From assembly GCA_035911095.1 (NCBI GenBank), contig JAMHWF010000048.1:45714-109713 (forward strand): a stretch of DNA of 64,000 nt, written 5' to 3'. The notes beneath the pieces were generated by a model. The model had not been told where the DNA came from, did no database searches, and worked only from the letters and a program-made list of their open reading frames with translations. This DNA is from JAMHWF01 sp035911095 (lineage in GTDB: Bacteria; Pseudomonadota; Gammaproteobacteria; Burkholderiales; Burkholderiaceae_C). Shown one piece after another: positions 24,301 through 32,881 of the stretch (positions are counted from its first letter, which is position 1; the number at the start of each line of letters is the position of its first letter). The translations under genes were made by a program, and so were the position numbers.

Positions 24301-25458
24301 CGGGAAGAAGGCGAACTTGTGGTGCTTGAGCCCGGGCGCGAAGTGCTCGGGGTCGAAGGCGTCCGGGTTGTCCCAGAACTCGGGGTGCCGGTGCGTGACG
24401 TAGGGCGAGACGAAGATCGACGACCCGGCCGGCAGGTGGTAGCCGCCGATCTCGTCGTCGTTGATCAGGTCGCGCGTGTAGCCCCAGATCGGCGGATAGA
24501 CGCGCAGGCTCTCCTGCACGACCTGCTCGAGATACGGCAGGCGGGCGAAGTCCTCGACCGCGGGTGCGCGCCCGCCGAGCACCGCGTCGAGCTCCTCGCG
24601 CAGACGGCGCAGCACCTCGGGATGCTGCGACAGCGCGTACAGGGCCCAGGCCATGCCGGTGCCGGTGGTCTCGTGGCCGGCCAGGAAGACGGTCATGACC
24701 TCGTCATGCACCTCCTGGTCGGTCATCGGCTGGCCGGTGTCCGGGTGGCGCGCCGCCAGCAGCAGGGAGATCAGGTCGCTGGCCGACACCGCCTCGCTGC
24801 GGTGCTGCTCGACGATGTGGTTGATGATCGTGTCGATCTTGCGCCGGGCCCGCCAGATCTTCATGTGGAAGGGCGTCGGCAGCTTGCGCGGGATGAAGTC
24901 GTTCAGGTTGCCCTGCGGCATCATCGCGTCGAGCGCGAACAGCACCGCGGGCCCGACCTCCTCCGCGTAGGCGGAGATGTCGGTGTTGAACACCATCTTG
25001 CCGAGCATGCGCAGGCTGAGGTGCATCATCTCCGGCACCACGTCGATCGCCTCGCCGTCGCGGCTGCGCTCGCGCCAGCGCTGCACCAGGCCGAGCGCGG
25101 CCTCGCCCACCGGCTGGACATAGGCGTCGAGCTTCGGCCGGTGCACCATCGGCTGGATGGCGCGCCGGTGGCGCTTCCAGAAATCGCCTTCGGTGGTCAG
25201 CAGGCCGTCGCCGAAGAAGAGCTTGAAGTTGTCGTAGAACCTGCCGCGCGAGTAGTTGGCCTGGTTTTCCTGCAGCACGTACTGCACGTCGCGCGGGTGC
25301 GCCAGCGCATGCGTCACGAAGGGCCCGAGGCGGTTGACCGCGATGTCGCCCCAGCCCTGCTGCAGCCGCAGCAGCATCGCGACCGGGTCGGCCTTGTACT
25401 CGGCCAGGTTGCCCATCAGCAGGCTGCCGCGCGGGCCGGGTGCTTGCTTGCCCTTCAT
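21331..25458 (-). CDS. cytochrome P450 - ketoreductase - degenerate hot-dog fusion
   Basis: This 1375-residue protein joins three parts. Residues 1-450 are a full P450: I-helix AGHETT (260-265), ExxR (E316-R319) and heme loop FPFGGGPRKCIGF with C394. Residues 450-545 are an Ala/Pro-rich linker. Residues 560-1040 are a PKS-type ketoreductase with a structural half and a catalytic half: NADPH loop GGARGIG (765-771), S934, Y948 and N952. Residues about 1060-1350 look like a double hot-dog dehydratase, but where active enzymes have HxxxGxxxxP this has F1084, G1088 and L1093, so dehydration is unlikely. No reductase or ferredoxin domain is fused, so electrons must come in trans. The ATG overlaps the megasynthase stop by four bases. 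It presumably oxidises an ACP-bound or freshly made chain. Confidence 0.92.
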   Translation of the reverse strand: MKGKQAPGPRGSLLMGNLAEYKADPVAMLLRLQQGWGDIAVNRLGPFVTHALAHPRDVQYVLQENQANYSRGRFYDNFKLFFGDGLLTTEGDFWKRHRRAIQPMVHRPKLDAYVQPVGEAALGLVQRWRERSRDGEAIDVVPEMMHLSLRMLGKMVFNTDISAYAEEVGPAVLFALDAMMPQGNLNDFIPRKLPTPFHMKIWRARRKIDTIINHIVEQHRSEAVSASDLISLLLAARHPDTGQPMTDQEVHDEVMTVFLAGHETTGTGMAWALYALSQHPEVLRRLREELDAVLGGRAPAVEDFARLPYLEQVVQESLRVYPPIWGYTRDLINDDEIGGYHLPAGSSIFVSPYVTHRHPEFWDNPDAFDPEHFAPGLKHHKFAFFPFGGGPRKCIGFQIALMQMRVVVAVAAQHFELHALPGHPLTRGALISLRPLQGIKLILKPRTHGQAPAAAPSREALAAAAEAGCPFAAAAAADAGQDQPAAGAAPQAATGPLDVPELSEVAEPAPAEEASAAASVARPSPPRPRPPSAAAVPAARFVWSPVEAPGVPAQPSAALAGRRIVIVNGRPGTAERLATTLLRACAKAFVFEPVGDDMAAAAAEFRKRVGFIDGIVDLGAEGPFDPPDREAWQAPMRRSVGLLQACYADWAAVEEPDRLFYVAVTWMDGQMGYGDGAPGQPLGGLWAGLAKTLPQELPNCNVRVLDLAPAEVRLADQRIAAELYRWGLFEVGHRDGRRWTLMPRRAAPARPVPPPQAGEVVLVSGGARGIGLQFALAVAERFGATVVLTGRERPPLGNEDWYVQDDEAFKQWCLAQLRRASTKWPLVEIRRALSRIRSRRQLGATLADIAARGLPIHYRVCDVTDAAAVGHVVNEFGEAIRYVVHNAGSDQPVRLPGKSIDGFLHTLNVKVGGFANLLAATRQLPVRQFCNIGSLTGRLGGMTGELDYAAANEALARLGLWAAQQHGFVAKTLVWPTWDGVGMITNLEVTKQYVSPMAVDEGIAHWLGELSDGGSGEVMFMGQVGQAVTPVQIRGFGASPDISNIEQLHTRRHYLGELRRYRPFALLETRHRLDPASAPFLDEFLVDGRPAMLIGMLLEYAIATADWVAPEGFRAVELTTIRDLRVRLDGLVLPPGGQPLAIDAKARGWQDGALWQVEVQLRPAGGDDDVLRATMGYRDPVPAAAGGAAGLLATPALAGRGPEEDEAQPAAAGEGLARLHWRGRRLPVAAWSGRPGGVHRASPQPVLPADLWARPHPPRLALPLNSLEHALRFMLTGPGQTGGGEPAETADAVRVAQIDLHPQRAATDGSVLFAPQGSCRLFNADNRLIVSLQGVAYARWRDPCREGVVETAAPVAPDATAVPAGAAPVLESQEA

Positions 25459-28400
25459 GACACCTCCGGCGAAAGCAGCGCCTCGACCTGCTGACGCGCG
25501 ACGAACTCGCCCGTCACCCTATGCACGTAGCCGATGACGACGCCGCTGACGTCCTTCATCTGCAGCACGATGGCGCCGTCCGGACGCGCCGCGACGAAGC
25601 GGTTCTCGCTGCGCTGCTCGTCGAGCGTGAAGGACAGCGGCGTCGCGTACAGGTCCAGGCGCGGATGGCGCGCCGCGAGCGCGATGTCGTTGCCCGGCTC
25701 GTAGAGGTCGATGCGGCGGATCGTCGCCGGCGCGGCGAGCGGCACGTAGTGCTCGGCGACGTGGTTCAGCACCGAGACCCGCGCCAGGCCGTCGAGCAGC
25801 AGGGCCGGCATGACGAAGCGGCGGAACACCGGGTCGGCCGGGTCGATGCGCAGGTCGTATCGGGCGCGCTTGCCCTGCGGCGTGGCGCCGGTGTCCTGCG
25901 TCGTCACGAACATGCTGGTCAGGCGCACCGGCGCCGCCTCCACGTGGTACGGGTCGGCGATCGGCGTGAACGGGCGCTCGGGCCAGGCCTGCCAGACCGG
26001 GGCCGGCGCATAGGCCGGCGCGAGCACGACCTTGATCTCGAAGTGCAGCTTGTTCGGCACCAGCACCTGGCCGCCCGGCCCGACCACGTCGCCCATCACG
26101 CGCACCTGCACGGTCCGGCGCCCGCCGTCGCCGACGAGGGTCTTGGCGTGGATGCGCTTCAGGCTCGGCCGCCGGCGGTCGTAGACGCGCAGGAAGTGGT
26201 GGAACACCGCGTCCTCGAAGCCGACAACCTTCTCCTGCGGATACAGGTGCAGCGCCGCCTCGGCGGCGATCTCGGTGACGAAGGTCCCGGGCAGCGTGGC
26301 ATAGCCGTTCACCAGGTGGTGCTGCAGGTAGGCGTCGGTGTCGAGGTCGAAGACGCGCTCGAACCAGGCGTCCCCCTCCCCCGCCGGGCCGCTGCGCCGG
26401 TCGAGGTAGAAGCCCGGCGCGGCCGCGGCCGGCGCCTTGTCGGCGTCGAAGTAGCCCGGCAGCGCGTTGAGCACCGCGCGCTTCTCGCGCTCGCCGAGGT
26501 GCACCGATTCGTTCGGCCGCCGCGCCAGGTTGATCTCGCGCAGGAAGAGATGCACCCCGTCCTCGGTCGACATCGCCGTCAGCATGCCGGCCTTGTCGAG
26601 AAAGGCCTGGGTCACCGGATTCGCGCCCAGGCCCACCGAGGCCCACAGCGTCCAGCCGATCGTGAACTCGTCTTCGCCCAGGCTGCGGTGGTAGAGCGAC
26701 GAGGTGTTGAGGAAGTCGTTGGCGGCGGAGTAGTCCGTCTCGCCCGACTGGCCGGTGTGGCCGATCAGCGAGCCGAAGTTGCACCACATGCGCGGCCGGC
26801 GCGCGCCGAACGCGGCACGCAGGTTCCAGTAGCCGTGCACCTTGATGTCGCGCACCGTCCGGAACTCGGCGAGCGACTTCGCCGGCACGATGGCGGACCG
26901 GTTCAGCCCCGCCGCGTTGACGACCAGGTCGATGCGCGGCTCGCGCTGCAGGATGCGGCCGACGGCCGCGTTCAGGCTCCGCGGGTCGAGCACGTCGGCG
27001 CGCAGGTAGTGCACGCGGTCGGCGCCGCAGGCGGCCTTCATCGCCTCGAGGTTCCGGCGCGCGGTGCGCGCATCGACGAGGCGGTCGAAGGCCTTGTTGA
27101 TGCGCGGCAGCGGCAGGCCCGGATCGAGCGCGCGCTGCTCGCGGATGTACTGGGCGCGGCGCCGCGCGAAGTCTTCGTCGCTGCCTTCGAGCAGGTCCGC
27201 CGGCTGCGCGTCCAGGTCGTTGCTGCCGATCAGGTAGAGCGTCGGCCTGAACTGCTGCGCGACGGCCTTCATCAGCTCGGCGGTGATGCCGCGCGCGCCG
27301 CCGACCGCGACGATCACCGACGGCCGGCCGATCCCGGCATGGCCGTCCGCCGGCAGCTCGCCCGCCGTTGCGGCAAAGCGTGCCGTCAGCCGGCGCTCGC
27401 CCAGGCGCAGGATCACCGGCAGGAACTGCACCGAGGCGGCCTCCTGTTCGACCTGGCGGACGACGACCGCGGGGTCGGCGCTGTCGCTGACGACACCCAC
27501 CACGCGACTGCCCGGAAGCTCCATCGCCAGCGCCTTCAGCAGGCCGGTGAAGAGGCCGCTGACCGGGTGCGGCGCGCCGGCCGGCACCGCGTCGGCCAGG
27601 CCCATCAGGAACGAGCCGCCGTCGCCGAGGCGGTCGTAGGCATGCTTCAGCGCGAGGAAGCAGAGGTCGTGCAGCGCGAGCCAGCCGGCCCCGGCCTCGG
27701 GCGCGCGATCCGCTGCGCCGAGGGACAGCAGCAGGCGCACGTGGCGCAGGCGGCCGGCCACCGGCGACAGCAGCGCGTCGACGGCCGCCTCGCTCACCTC
27801 GGGGAAGTGGAACCAGCCGGCCCGCGGCTCGGCGATGGGCACCGTCGACAGCACGATCAGGTCGGCGGGCAAGGTGCCCAGGCGTTCGATGCGCGCCGGA
27901 TCGTCGGTGACCAGCACGGCAGCCTCGGTCAGGAAGGGCACGCCGGGGCGGCGGCCCAGGTCGCCGGCCTCGCGCCATTCGACCTCGTGACGCGTGACTT
28001 CGACCGTCCGGCCATCGGCGCGCACGGCGGCGCGGCGCAGCACCGCGGGCAGGCTGGCCGTGGCGGCGGCCGGCGTGCCGGTCGCGGCCGGCGCCGACGT
28101 CAAGCGGCCGCCTTCCGGCGGCGTGCCGCCGCACAGGCGGCGCAGCGCCTCGACGGCGGCGTCGCCGCCCAGGTAGGTCAGGCTGCGGCCCTGGGCATCG
28201 CGCAGGCCGTGTGCCGGGGCCTCGTGGCGGCCCCCGGCGGTCAGGCGGTCGACCGGCGCGAGGACCTTCAGGCCGGCTTCCCGCGCCATGCTTTCGGTCA
28301 TCACCGCGAACATCACGATGCCTTCCGCGGGCCTGCGCTCGCCGAGGGCCGGCAGGATCTCGTCGGCGACGTTGCCGTTGATGCCGCCGACGATCGCCAT

Positions 28401-31286
28401 GTCGATCTCGCCCGCGCGCAGGTAGCGCGAGGCGACGTCGAACGCGGCCAGGGCCGAGTCGTGGCCCGTGTCGACCGTCATGTTCAGACCGTTGAGGTCG
28501 AAGTAGTTGGCGATCCGCGACGGGATGACGTTGGGCATCATGCCGGGGAAGGAGTTCTCCGTCGGCGGCGCGATCAGGCGGTCCATCTCGGCGCGCAGGC
28601 GCTGCAGCGCCTCCTGGGCGAGTGCCGACCCGCTCGTGCGCGGGTCGTCCGACAGCGCGGTGGCGATGTCGTCCAGGTAGCAGCGGGTCGAGAACAGCGC
28701 CGCATTCCGCGTCGGCCCCATGTGGCCCATGACCACGCCGATCGACTTGGCGTGGCCGCGCCAGAACTCGGGCAGCTGCGCGCGGATGCCGGCAGCGGCG
28801 TCGAGCGCCATCAGCTGGCAGCGGTCGATCGCGCGCAGCAGGGCCGGGGGCATGCGCACCTGCTCGAAGCTCGGGATCGGGTAGTGCTCGCCGAAGCTCG
28901 CCTCGGGCCCGGCGCGACGGCCCTGCAGCCATTCGGTGATGGCGGCGGCATCGGCCAGCCCCGGAAACTTCGCGGCCCAGGCGACGACGACGATCGGCTC
29001 GCCGTCCTTGCGGGCGCGCCGCGGGCCGCGCGCGAAGCCCTGCTGGTATTCCTGCACGATCAGGTGGCCGTTGGTGCCGCCGAAGCCGAAGCCCGACACG
29101 GCCGCCGTGCGCGCGACGCCCGGCTTCGCAGGCCAGGCCAGTGCCTGCTTCGGCACCCGCAGGCGGCACTCGTCGAGCTTGAAGTCGGCCGGCGACGCGT
29201 CGTAGCGGTGCTGCGGCGGGATCGTCTGCTTCTGCAGGCCGAGCACGACCTGGATCACCGAGACGACACCGGCCGCCCAGCCGGTATGGCCGATCAGCGA
29301 CTTGTTCGAGGTGACCATGACGTCGCGGTCGGCGCGGAACATCTGGCGCAGGCTCTGGAACTCGGCCAGGTCGCCGGCCGGCGTGCCGGTGGCATGGGCG
29401 ACCACCCAGTCGACCTGTGCGGGCTCGATGGCCGGATGGCTGTAGGCCCGCTCGATGGCGATGCACTGGCCCTTGGAGCTCGGCGCATAGATCGCCTTCC
29501 CCTTGCCGTCGGACGACGAGCCGAAGGCCTTCAGCACCGCCATCACCCGGTCGCCGTCGGCGAGCGCGCGCGACAGGCGCTTCAGCACGACGACGCCGGC
29601 GCCGTCGGCGAAGAGCACGCCGTCGTTGGCCTTGTCGAGCGGCCGCACCTCGCCGCTCTTCGACAGGCCGTGCAGCTTGGCGAACAGCACCGAGCCGCGC
29701 GGCGCGAGGGCGAACGAGCCGCCGCAGGCGACCAGGTCCTTGCGCCCGGACAGCAGGTCCTTCATGCCGAGGTCGATCGAGTAGAGCGACGACGAGCAGG
29801 CGGTGTCGACCATGATGTAGTCGGTGCCGTCGGGCAGCACGCCGCGCATCGCCTCGGCCCCGACGCGGTGCGGGAAGAACCCGGCCAGGCCCTCGGCACC
29901 GCGCCAGTAGCGGCGGCCGAGGATCTCGCCGATCTCCGCCAGGCAGCGGGCGCGTTCCTCGGGCGAGGCCTCGGCCTGGTCGAGCGCGGCCTCGAGGCGC
30001 GCCCGCGCGCCGGCGAGCACCATCGACTCCTCGAGGTGCTGGCTGCCGTCGGCGGTGTAGCCGACGAGAAACGACGAACGCCCGCCCGGCGCGCCCTTCA
30101 CGCCGTCGAGCGCCTGCATCAGGGCATGGCGCAGCCAGAGCGTGGTGAGCTCGGTGGGCGCGGCGCCGGCGTCGATCTCGGCGGCCAGCCGCGGCAGCGG
30201 CTTGAAGTCCTGCATGTAGACCGAGCGCGACTGGTAGCTCTTGTCGTCGGCGTTCGGGTCGTCGGACACGAAGGAGCGGAAATCCCAGCGGTCGGCCGGC
30301 ACGTTGCTGAACAGCTCGGGTCCGTTCATCAGCGCCTGCCAGTAGGCCTCGGTGTCGCTGGCGCCCGGCACCGCGATGCCCATGCCGACGACGGCGATGT
30401 CGTCGCTGTCGTCGCCTTCGGCCTCGGCCGAGGGCGCGCCCTGCGGCCCGGTGGCCGCGACCACCGGCGCGGGAGCGGCCGGCACCGGCACGGCAGCGGC
30501 GCCCAGCGGCCGCGGCGACAGGGCCTCATGGCACAGCGACAGGCCGCCGTCGGCGAGCAGGACCTGCCCGGTCACGAAGCGCGCCTGGTTCGAGGCCAGG
30601 TAGACGACCAGCTCGGCCATGTCGTCGGCCGTCGCCAGGCGGCGCATCGGCGTGCCCTGCACGTACGACCGCTTGGTGCTTTCCGGTTCCGGGAAGAGGT
30701 TCGCGACGTCGCCCTCGATCAGCGTCGCCGAGGCCGTGTTGACGCGCACGCCGCGACCGGCGTACTCGGCCGCCAGGTAGCGCGTGAGCGCCTCCAGCGC
30801 CGCCTTCGACGTGCCGACCACCAGGTAGTTGGCCGGCACCAGCGACGCGCCGATCGACGAGATGTTGACGATCGCACCGCCTTCCGGCGGCATCAGGGCC
30901 ACGGCGCGGCGCGAACACCAGAACGCGCCCTTCAGGTTGGTGTCGAGCGCGCGCGAGAAGTGGACCTCCTCGATCTCGTCGATGCCCAGCAGCGCGCCGG
31001 ACGCCGCGTTGTTCACCAGCACGTCGAGGCGGCCGAACCTGCTGGCGATCTCGTCGAACATGCGGTCGACCTGCGGCTTCATCGCCACCGACGCACGGAT
31101 CACGTCCACCTTGGCGCCCAGGGCTTCCAGTTCGGCGCGCGTCTCCTTCGATTCGCCGAGCGAGTGGAAGAAGTTGAGGATGACGTGCGCGCCACGCTCG
31201 GCGAAGCGCCGGGCCACCGCCTTGCCGACGCCTTTGGCGCCGCCGGTGACCAGTACCACCCGGCCGGCGAAGTCCTTTTCAATCAT
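25455..31286 (-). CDS. multidomain secondary-lipid/polyketide synthase: ER-KS-CLF-KR-DH
   Basis: In the 1943-residue protein I see five domains. (1) Residues 1-255: SDR enoyl reductase closest to FabL, with TGGAKGVGK, NNAASG and Y154-x6-K161, the enoyl-reductase spacing rather than the YxxxK of FabG. (2) 295-750: ketosynthase with C497 (DTACSSS), H631 (HATGTPAGD), K662 and H667 (NKSLIGHTG), so active. (3) 762-1050: second KS fold with DTGHDSA at the nucleophile (H942 for Cys), hence chain-length-factor-like. (4) About 1110-1600: ketoreductase (VGGARGIT, S1506, Y1519, N1523). (5) 1640-1900: double hot-dog dehydratase with H1657-x3-G-x4-P1666 and D1832, so likely active. KS next to CLF with DH recalls PfaC of PUFA synthases. 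There is no AT, ACP or thioesterase; AT-ACP is the gene before it, 110 bases upstream. Confidence 0.93.
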   Translation of the reverse strand: MIEKDFAGRVVLVTGGAKGVGKAVARRFAERGAHVILNFFHSLGESKETRAELEALGAKVDVIRASVAMKPQVDRMFDEIASRFGRLDVLVNNAASGALLGIDEIEEVHFSRALDTNLKGAFWCSRRAVALMPPEGGAIVNISSIGASLVPANYLVVGTSKAALEALTRYLAAEYAGRGVRVNTASATLIEGDVANLFPEPESTKRSYVQGTPMRRLATADDMAELVVYLASNQARFVTGQVLLADGGLSLCHEALSPRPLGAAAVPVPAAPAPVVAATGPQGAPSAEAEGDDSDDIAVVGMGIAVPGASDTEAYWQALMNGPELFSNVPADRWDFRSFVSDDPNADDKSYQSRSVYMQDFKPLPRLAAEIDAGAAPTELTTLWLRHALMQALDGVKGAPGGRSSFLVGYTADGSQHLEESMVLAGARARLEAALDQAEASPEERARCLAEIGEILGRRYWRGAEGLAGFFPHRVGAEAMRGVLPDGTDYIMVDTACSSSLYSIDLGMKDLLSGRKDLVACGGSFALAPRGSVLFAKLHGLSKSGEVRPLDKANDGVLFADGAGVVVLKRLSRALADGDRVMAVLKAFGSSSDGKGKAIYAPSSKGQCIAIERAYSHPAIEPAQVDWVVAHATGTPAGDLAEFQSLRQMFRADRDVMVTSNKSLIGHTGWAAGVVSVIQVVLGLQKQTIPPQHRYDASPADFKLDECRLRVPKQALAWPAKPGVARTAAVSGFGFGGTNGHLIVQEYQQGFARGPRRARKDGEPIVVVAWAAKFPGLADAAAITEWLQGRRAGPEASFGEHYPIPSFEQVRMPPALLRAIDRCQLMALDAAAGIRAQLPEFWRGHAKSIGVVMGHMGPTRNAALFSTRCYLDDIATALSDDPRTSGSALAQEALQRLRAEMDRLIAPPTENSFPGMMPNVIPSRIANYFDLNGLNMTVDTGHDSALAAFDVASRYLRAGEIDMAIVGGINGNVADEILPALGERRPAEGIVMFAVMTESMAREAGLKVLAPVDRLTAGGRHEAPAHGLRDAQGRSLTYLGGDAAVEALRRLCGGTPPEGGRLTSAPAATGTPAAATASLPAVLRRAAVRADGRTVEVTRHEVEWREAGDLGRRPGVPFLTEAAVLVTDDPARIERLGTLPADLIVLSTVPIAEPRAGWFHFPEVSEAAVDALLSPVAGRLRHVRLLLSLGAADRAPEAGAGWLALHDLCFLALKHAYDRLGDGGSFLMGLADAVPAGAPHPVSGLFTGLLKALAMELPGSRVVGVVSDSADPAVVVRQVEQEAASVQFLPVILRLGERRLTARFAATAGELPADGHAGIGRPSVIVAVGGARGITAELMKAVAQQFRPTLYLIGSNDLDAQPADLLEGSDEDFARRRAQYIREQRALDPGLPLPRINKAFDRLVDARTARRNLEAMKAACGADRVHYLRADVLDPRSLNAAVGRILQREPRIDLVVNAAGLNRSAIVPAKSLAEFRTVRDIKVHGYWNLRAAFGARRPRMWCNFGSLIGHTGQSGETDYSAANDFLNTSSLYHRSLGEDEFTIGWTLWASVGLGANPVTQAFLDKAGMLTAMSTEDGVHLFLREINLARRPNESVHLGEREKRAVLNALPGYFDADKAPAAAAPGFYLDRRSGPAGEGDAWFERVFDLDTDAYLQHHLVNGYATLPGTFVTEIAAEAALHLYPQEKVVGFEDAVFHHFLRVYDRRRPSLKRIHAKTLVGDGGRRTVQVRVMGDVVGPGGQVLVPNKLHFEIKVVLAPAYAPAPVWQAWPERPFTPIADPYHVEAAPVRLTSMFVTTQDTGATPQGKRARYDLRIDPADPVFRRFVMPALLLDGLARVSVLNHVAEHYVPLAAPATIRRIDLYEPGNDIALAARHPRLDLYATPLSFTLDEQRSENRFVAARPDGAIVLQMKDVSGVVIGYVHRVTGEFVARQQVEALLSPEVS

Positions 31287-31396
31287 GGTCTGAGTTCAAT
31301 CCAGGGGACGAGCGAGCAGGCGCGCGCCGCCGCGGCGCCGGAACGCGCCGAGGCAAAACCACAAGAGCGGCGCGCAGGGGCGCCGCGACGGTCAGG

Positions 31397-32881
31397 TCAG
31401 GCCGCCATGCCGACCGGCGCGCCCTTGCGGGCGTGGTGCACGAAATCGACGACCTGGCCCATCGTCCGGTAATCGCTCATCCGGAAGTTGTCCGGCCGCG
31501 GCGGCAGTTGATACCGCTCGCTGATACGGCCGAGCAGTTCGGTCTGGCGCACCGAATCGATACCCAGCTCGGCCTCGAGCTCGACCTGTTCGGTGAAGAC
31601 CTCGGCGGGATACTCCATCGCCTCGGCATAGATGGCCACGATTTCACCGTAGAGCCGGTCCCGCGGTATCGGCGCGGCCGCGGGCCGGGCGCTGGACGCC
31701 GGCGCGGAACGTTCCGGCGCCGGGCGGGACTCCACCGCCTCGAGAACCGGGCGCCGCTCGACCGGCGCATCGTGCTTGTGCGGGTTCGATATGAACACCT
31801 GCATCTCGGACTTGATGTAGCCGATGATGTTGGTTCCATGAACCTTCCAGAAATCATCGAGTTCGGCTGCGATGAGCGTAGCGCTGTTCTGCATGGGTAG
31901 ATTCTCCAGGGAATGTATCGAACGGATGGAATCTCGAAGCTGACGAACCTCTCCTTCGCCACCCCCGATGCTTGGAACCACAAGGCACCTGTCTCGGCCG
32001 GCGATCTTCTCGACAATGCGGCTGAGCGCGTCGAGTGCCCCGCATTCGATGAAACTGAAGCAGCCTTCCGACAGGAGCTGCCGGATGGCGGACGAGAACT
32101 TGACGGGCAGCTTCAGATGCGCGGCCAGCAGATTCCCCGTGTCGTCGCCATCGACATAATCTCGGCCGAGGATCGGCGAATGAACCCGAACCTGCAGCGG
32201 CCGCTGCGGATAGCGCCGCAGCCGCTCGGCAAAATCATCCGCGGCACCTGCCACGAGCGGGCTGTGAAATGCGTAGGGCGACTTGAGCCGCAGGGTTGAC
32301 CATTTCATGGCCTGGGTGAGCCGCTGCAGCTGGTCGAGCGCCGCCGTCGGCCCGGAGACGATCGTCTGGCCGCTGTGGTTGCTGACCGCCACCACCGCCC
32401 GCTCATCCCCGACCACCCGTACCGCGTGCGACACCACGGCCTCGTCCACCTGGACGGCGAGCATGTAGCCGTCCCGGTCGGCACGGGCGGACAGGGCCTC
32501 GATCCGGTCGCAGACGATGGCCGCCCCGTCGCCCACGCTGTAGCGCCCGGCGCAGACCAGTGCCGGTATCTCGCCGAAACTGTGGCCGACCAGCACCGAA
32601 GGCAGGACGCCCTCCGAACGGAGAATCTGGTATGTGCCGACCGAGACGGCATACATCGCCAGTTGCAGCAGGTCGGGAGACTCCGCGAGGCACTGATCGA
32701 GCGACTTGGGCGAGGCGCTCCAGAGGAACTTCGAGATCGATTGCCCGAACCGGTCAACCGCGACCCCGTCGACTTCCGACAGAACCTGTTCGACGCAGGG
32801 ATAGAGAAGTTTGCATTCCCGCAGGGCTCCGGCATAGAACGCGCCCTGCCCTGGAAACAAAAACGCCGAACCCTGCTTCAT
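31397..32881 (-). CDS. acyltransferase - acyl carrier protein didomain
   Basis: The 494-residue protein begins with a malonyl-CoA:ACP acyltransferase (about 1-310): GQG near residue 12, nucleophile S101 in GHSFGE, R126 for the malonyl carboxylate and H206 in AFHSP. An Ala/Pro/Glu-rich linker (about 370-405) leads to one ACP (about 408-480), with S443 in LGIDSVR as the phosphopantetheine site. It thus supplies in trans both functions the megasynthase lacks. It is the first gene of the minus-strand array. Its base composition is visibly less GC-rich than its neighbours (many AT-ending codons), a sign of foreign origin. An AGGG site precedes the ATG. Confidence 0.93.
   Translation of the reverse strand: MKQGSAFLFPGQGAFYAGALRECKLLYPCVEQVLSEVDGVAVDRFGQSISKFLWSASPKSLDQCLAESPDLLQLAMYAVSVGTYQILRSEGVLPSVLVGHSFGEIPALVCAGRYSVGDGAAIVCDRIEALSARADRDGYMLAVQVDEAVVSHAVRVVGDERAVVAVSNHSGQTIVSGPTAALDQLQRLTQAMKWSTLRLKSPYAFHSPLVAGAADDFAERLRRYPQRPLQVRVHSPILGRDYVDGDDTGNLLAAHLKLPVKFSSAIRQLLSEGCFSFIECGALDALSRIVEKIAGRDRCLVVPSIGGGEGEVRQLRDSIRSIHSLENLPMQNSATLIAAELDDFWKVHGTNIIGYIKSEMQVFISNPHKHDAPVERRPVLEAVESRPAPERSAPASSARPAAAPIPRDRLYGEIVAIYAEAMEYPAEVFTEQVELEAELGIDSVRQTELLGRISERYQLPPRPDNFRMSDYRTMGQVVDFVHHARKGAPVGMAA

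Noticed and set aside
21331..25458. Reading the C-terminal part of the P450 fusion as an active dehydratase
   Set aside because: The HxxxGxxxxP motif has Phe and Leu in place of His and Pro.
25455..31286. Second ketosynthase domain as an active condensing enzyme
   Set aside because: The nucleophile Cys is replaced by His (H942) in DTGHDSA, so it is described as chain-length-factor-like.
25455..31286. N-terminal SDR domain as a FabG-type ketoreductase
   Set aside because: Tyr and Lys are seven positions apart (Y154, K161), the enoyl-reductase spacing, and the local sequence resembles FabL.
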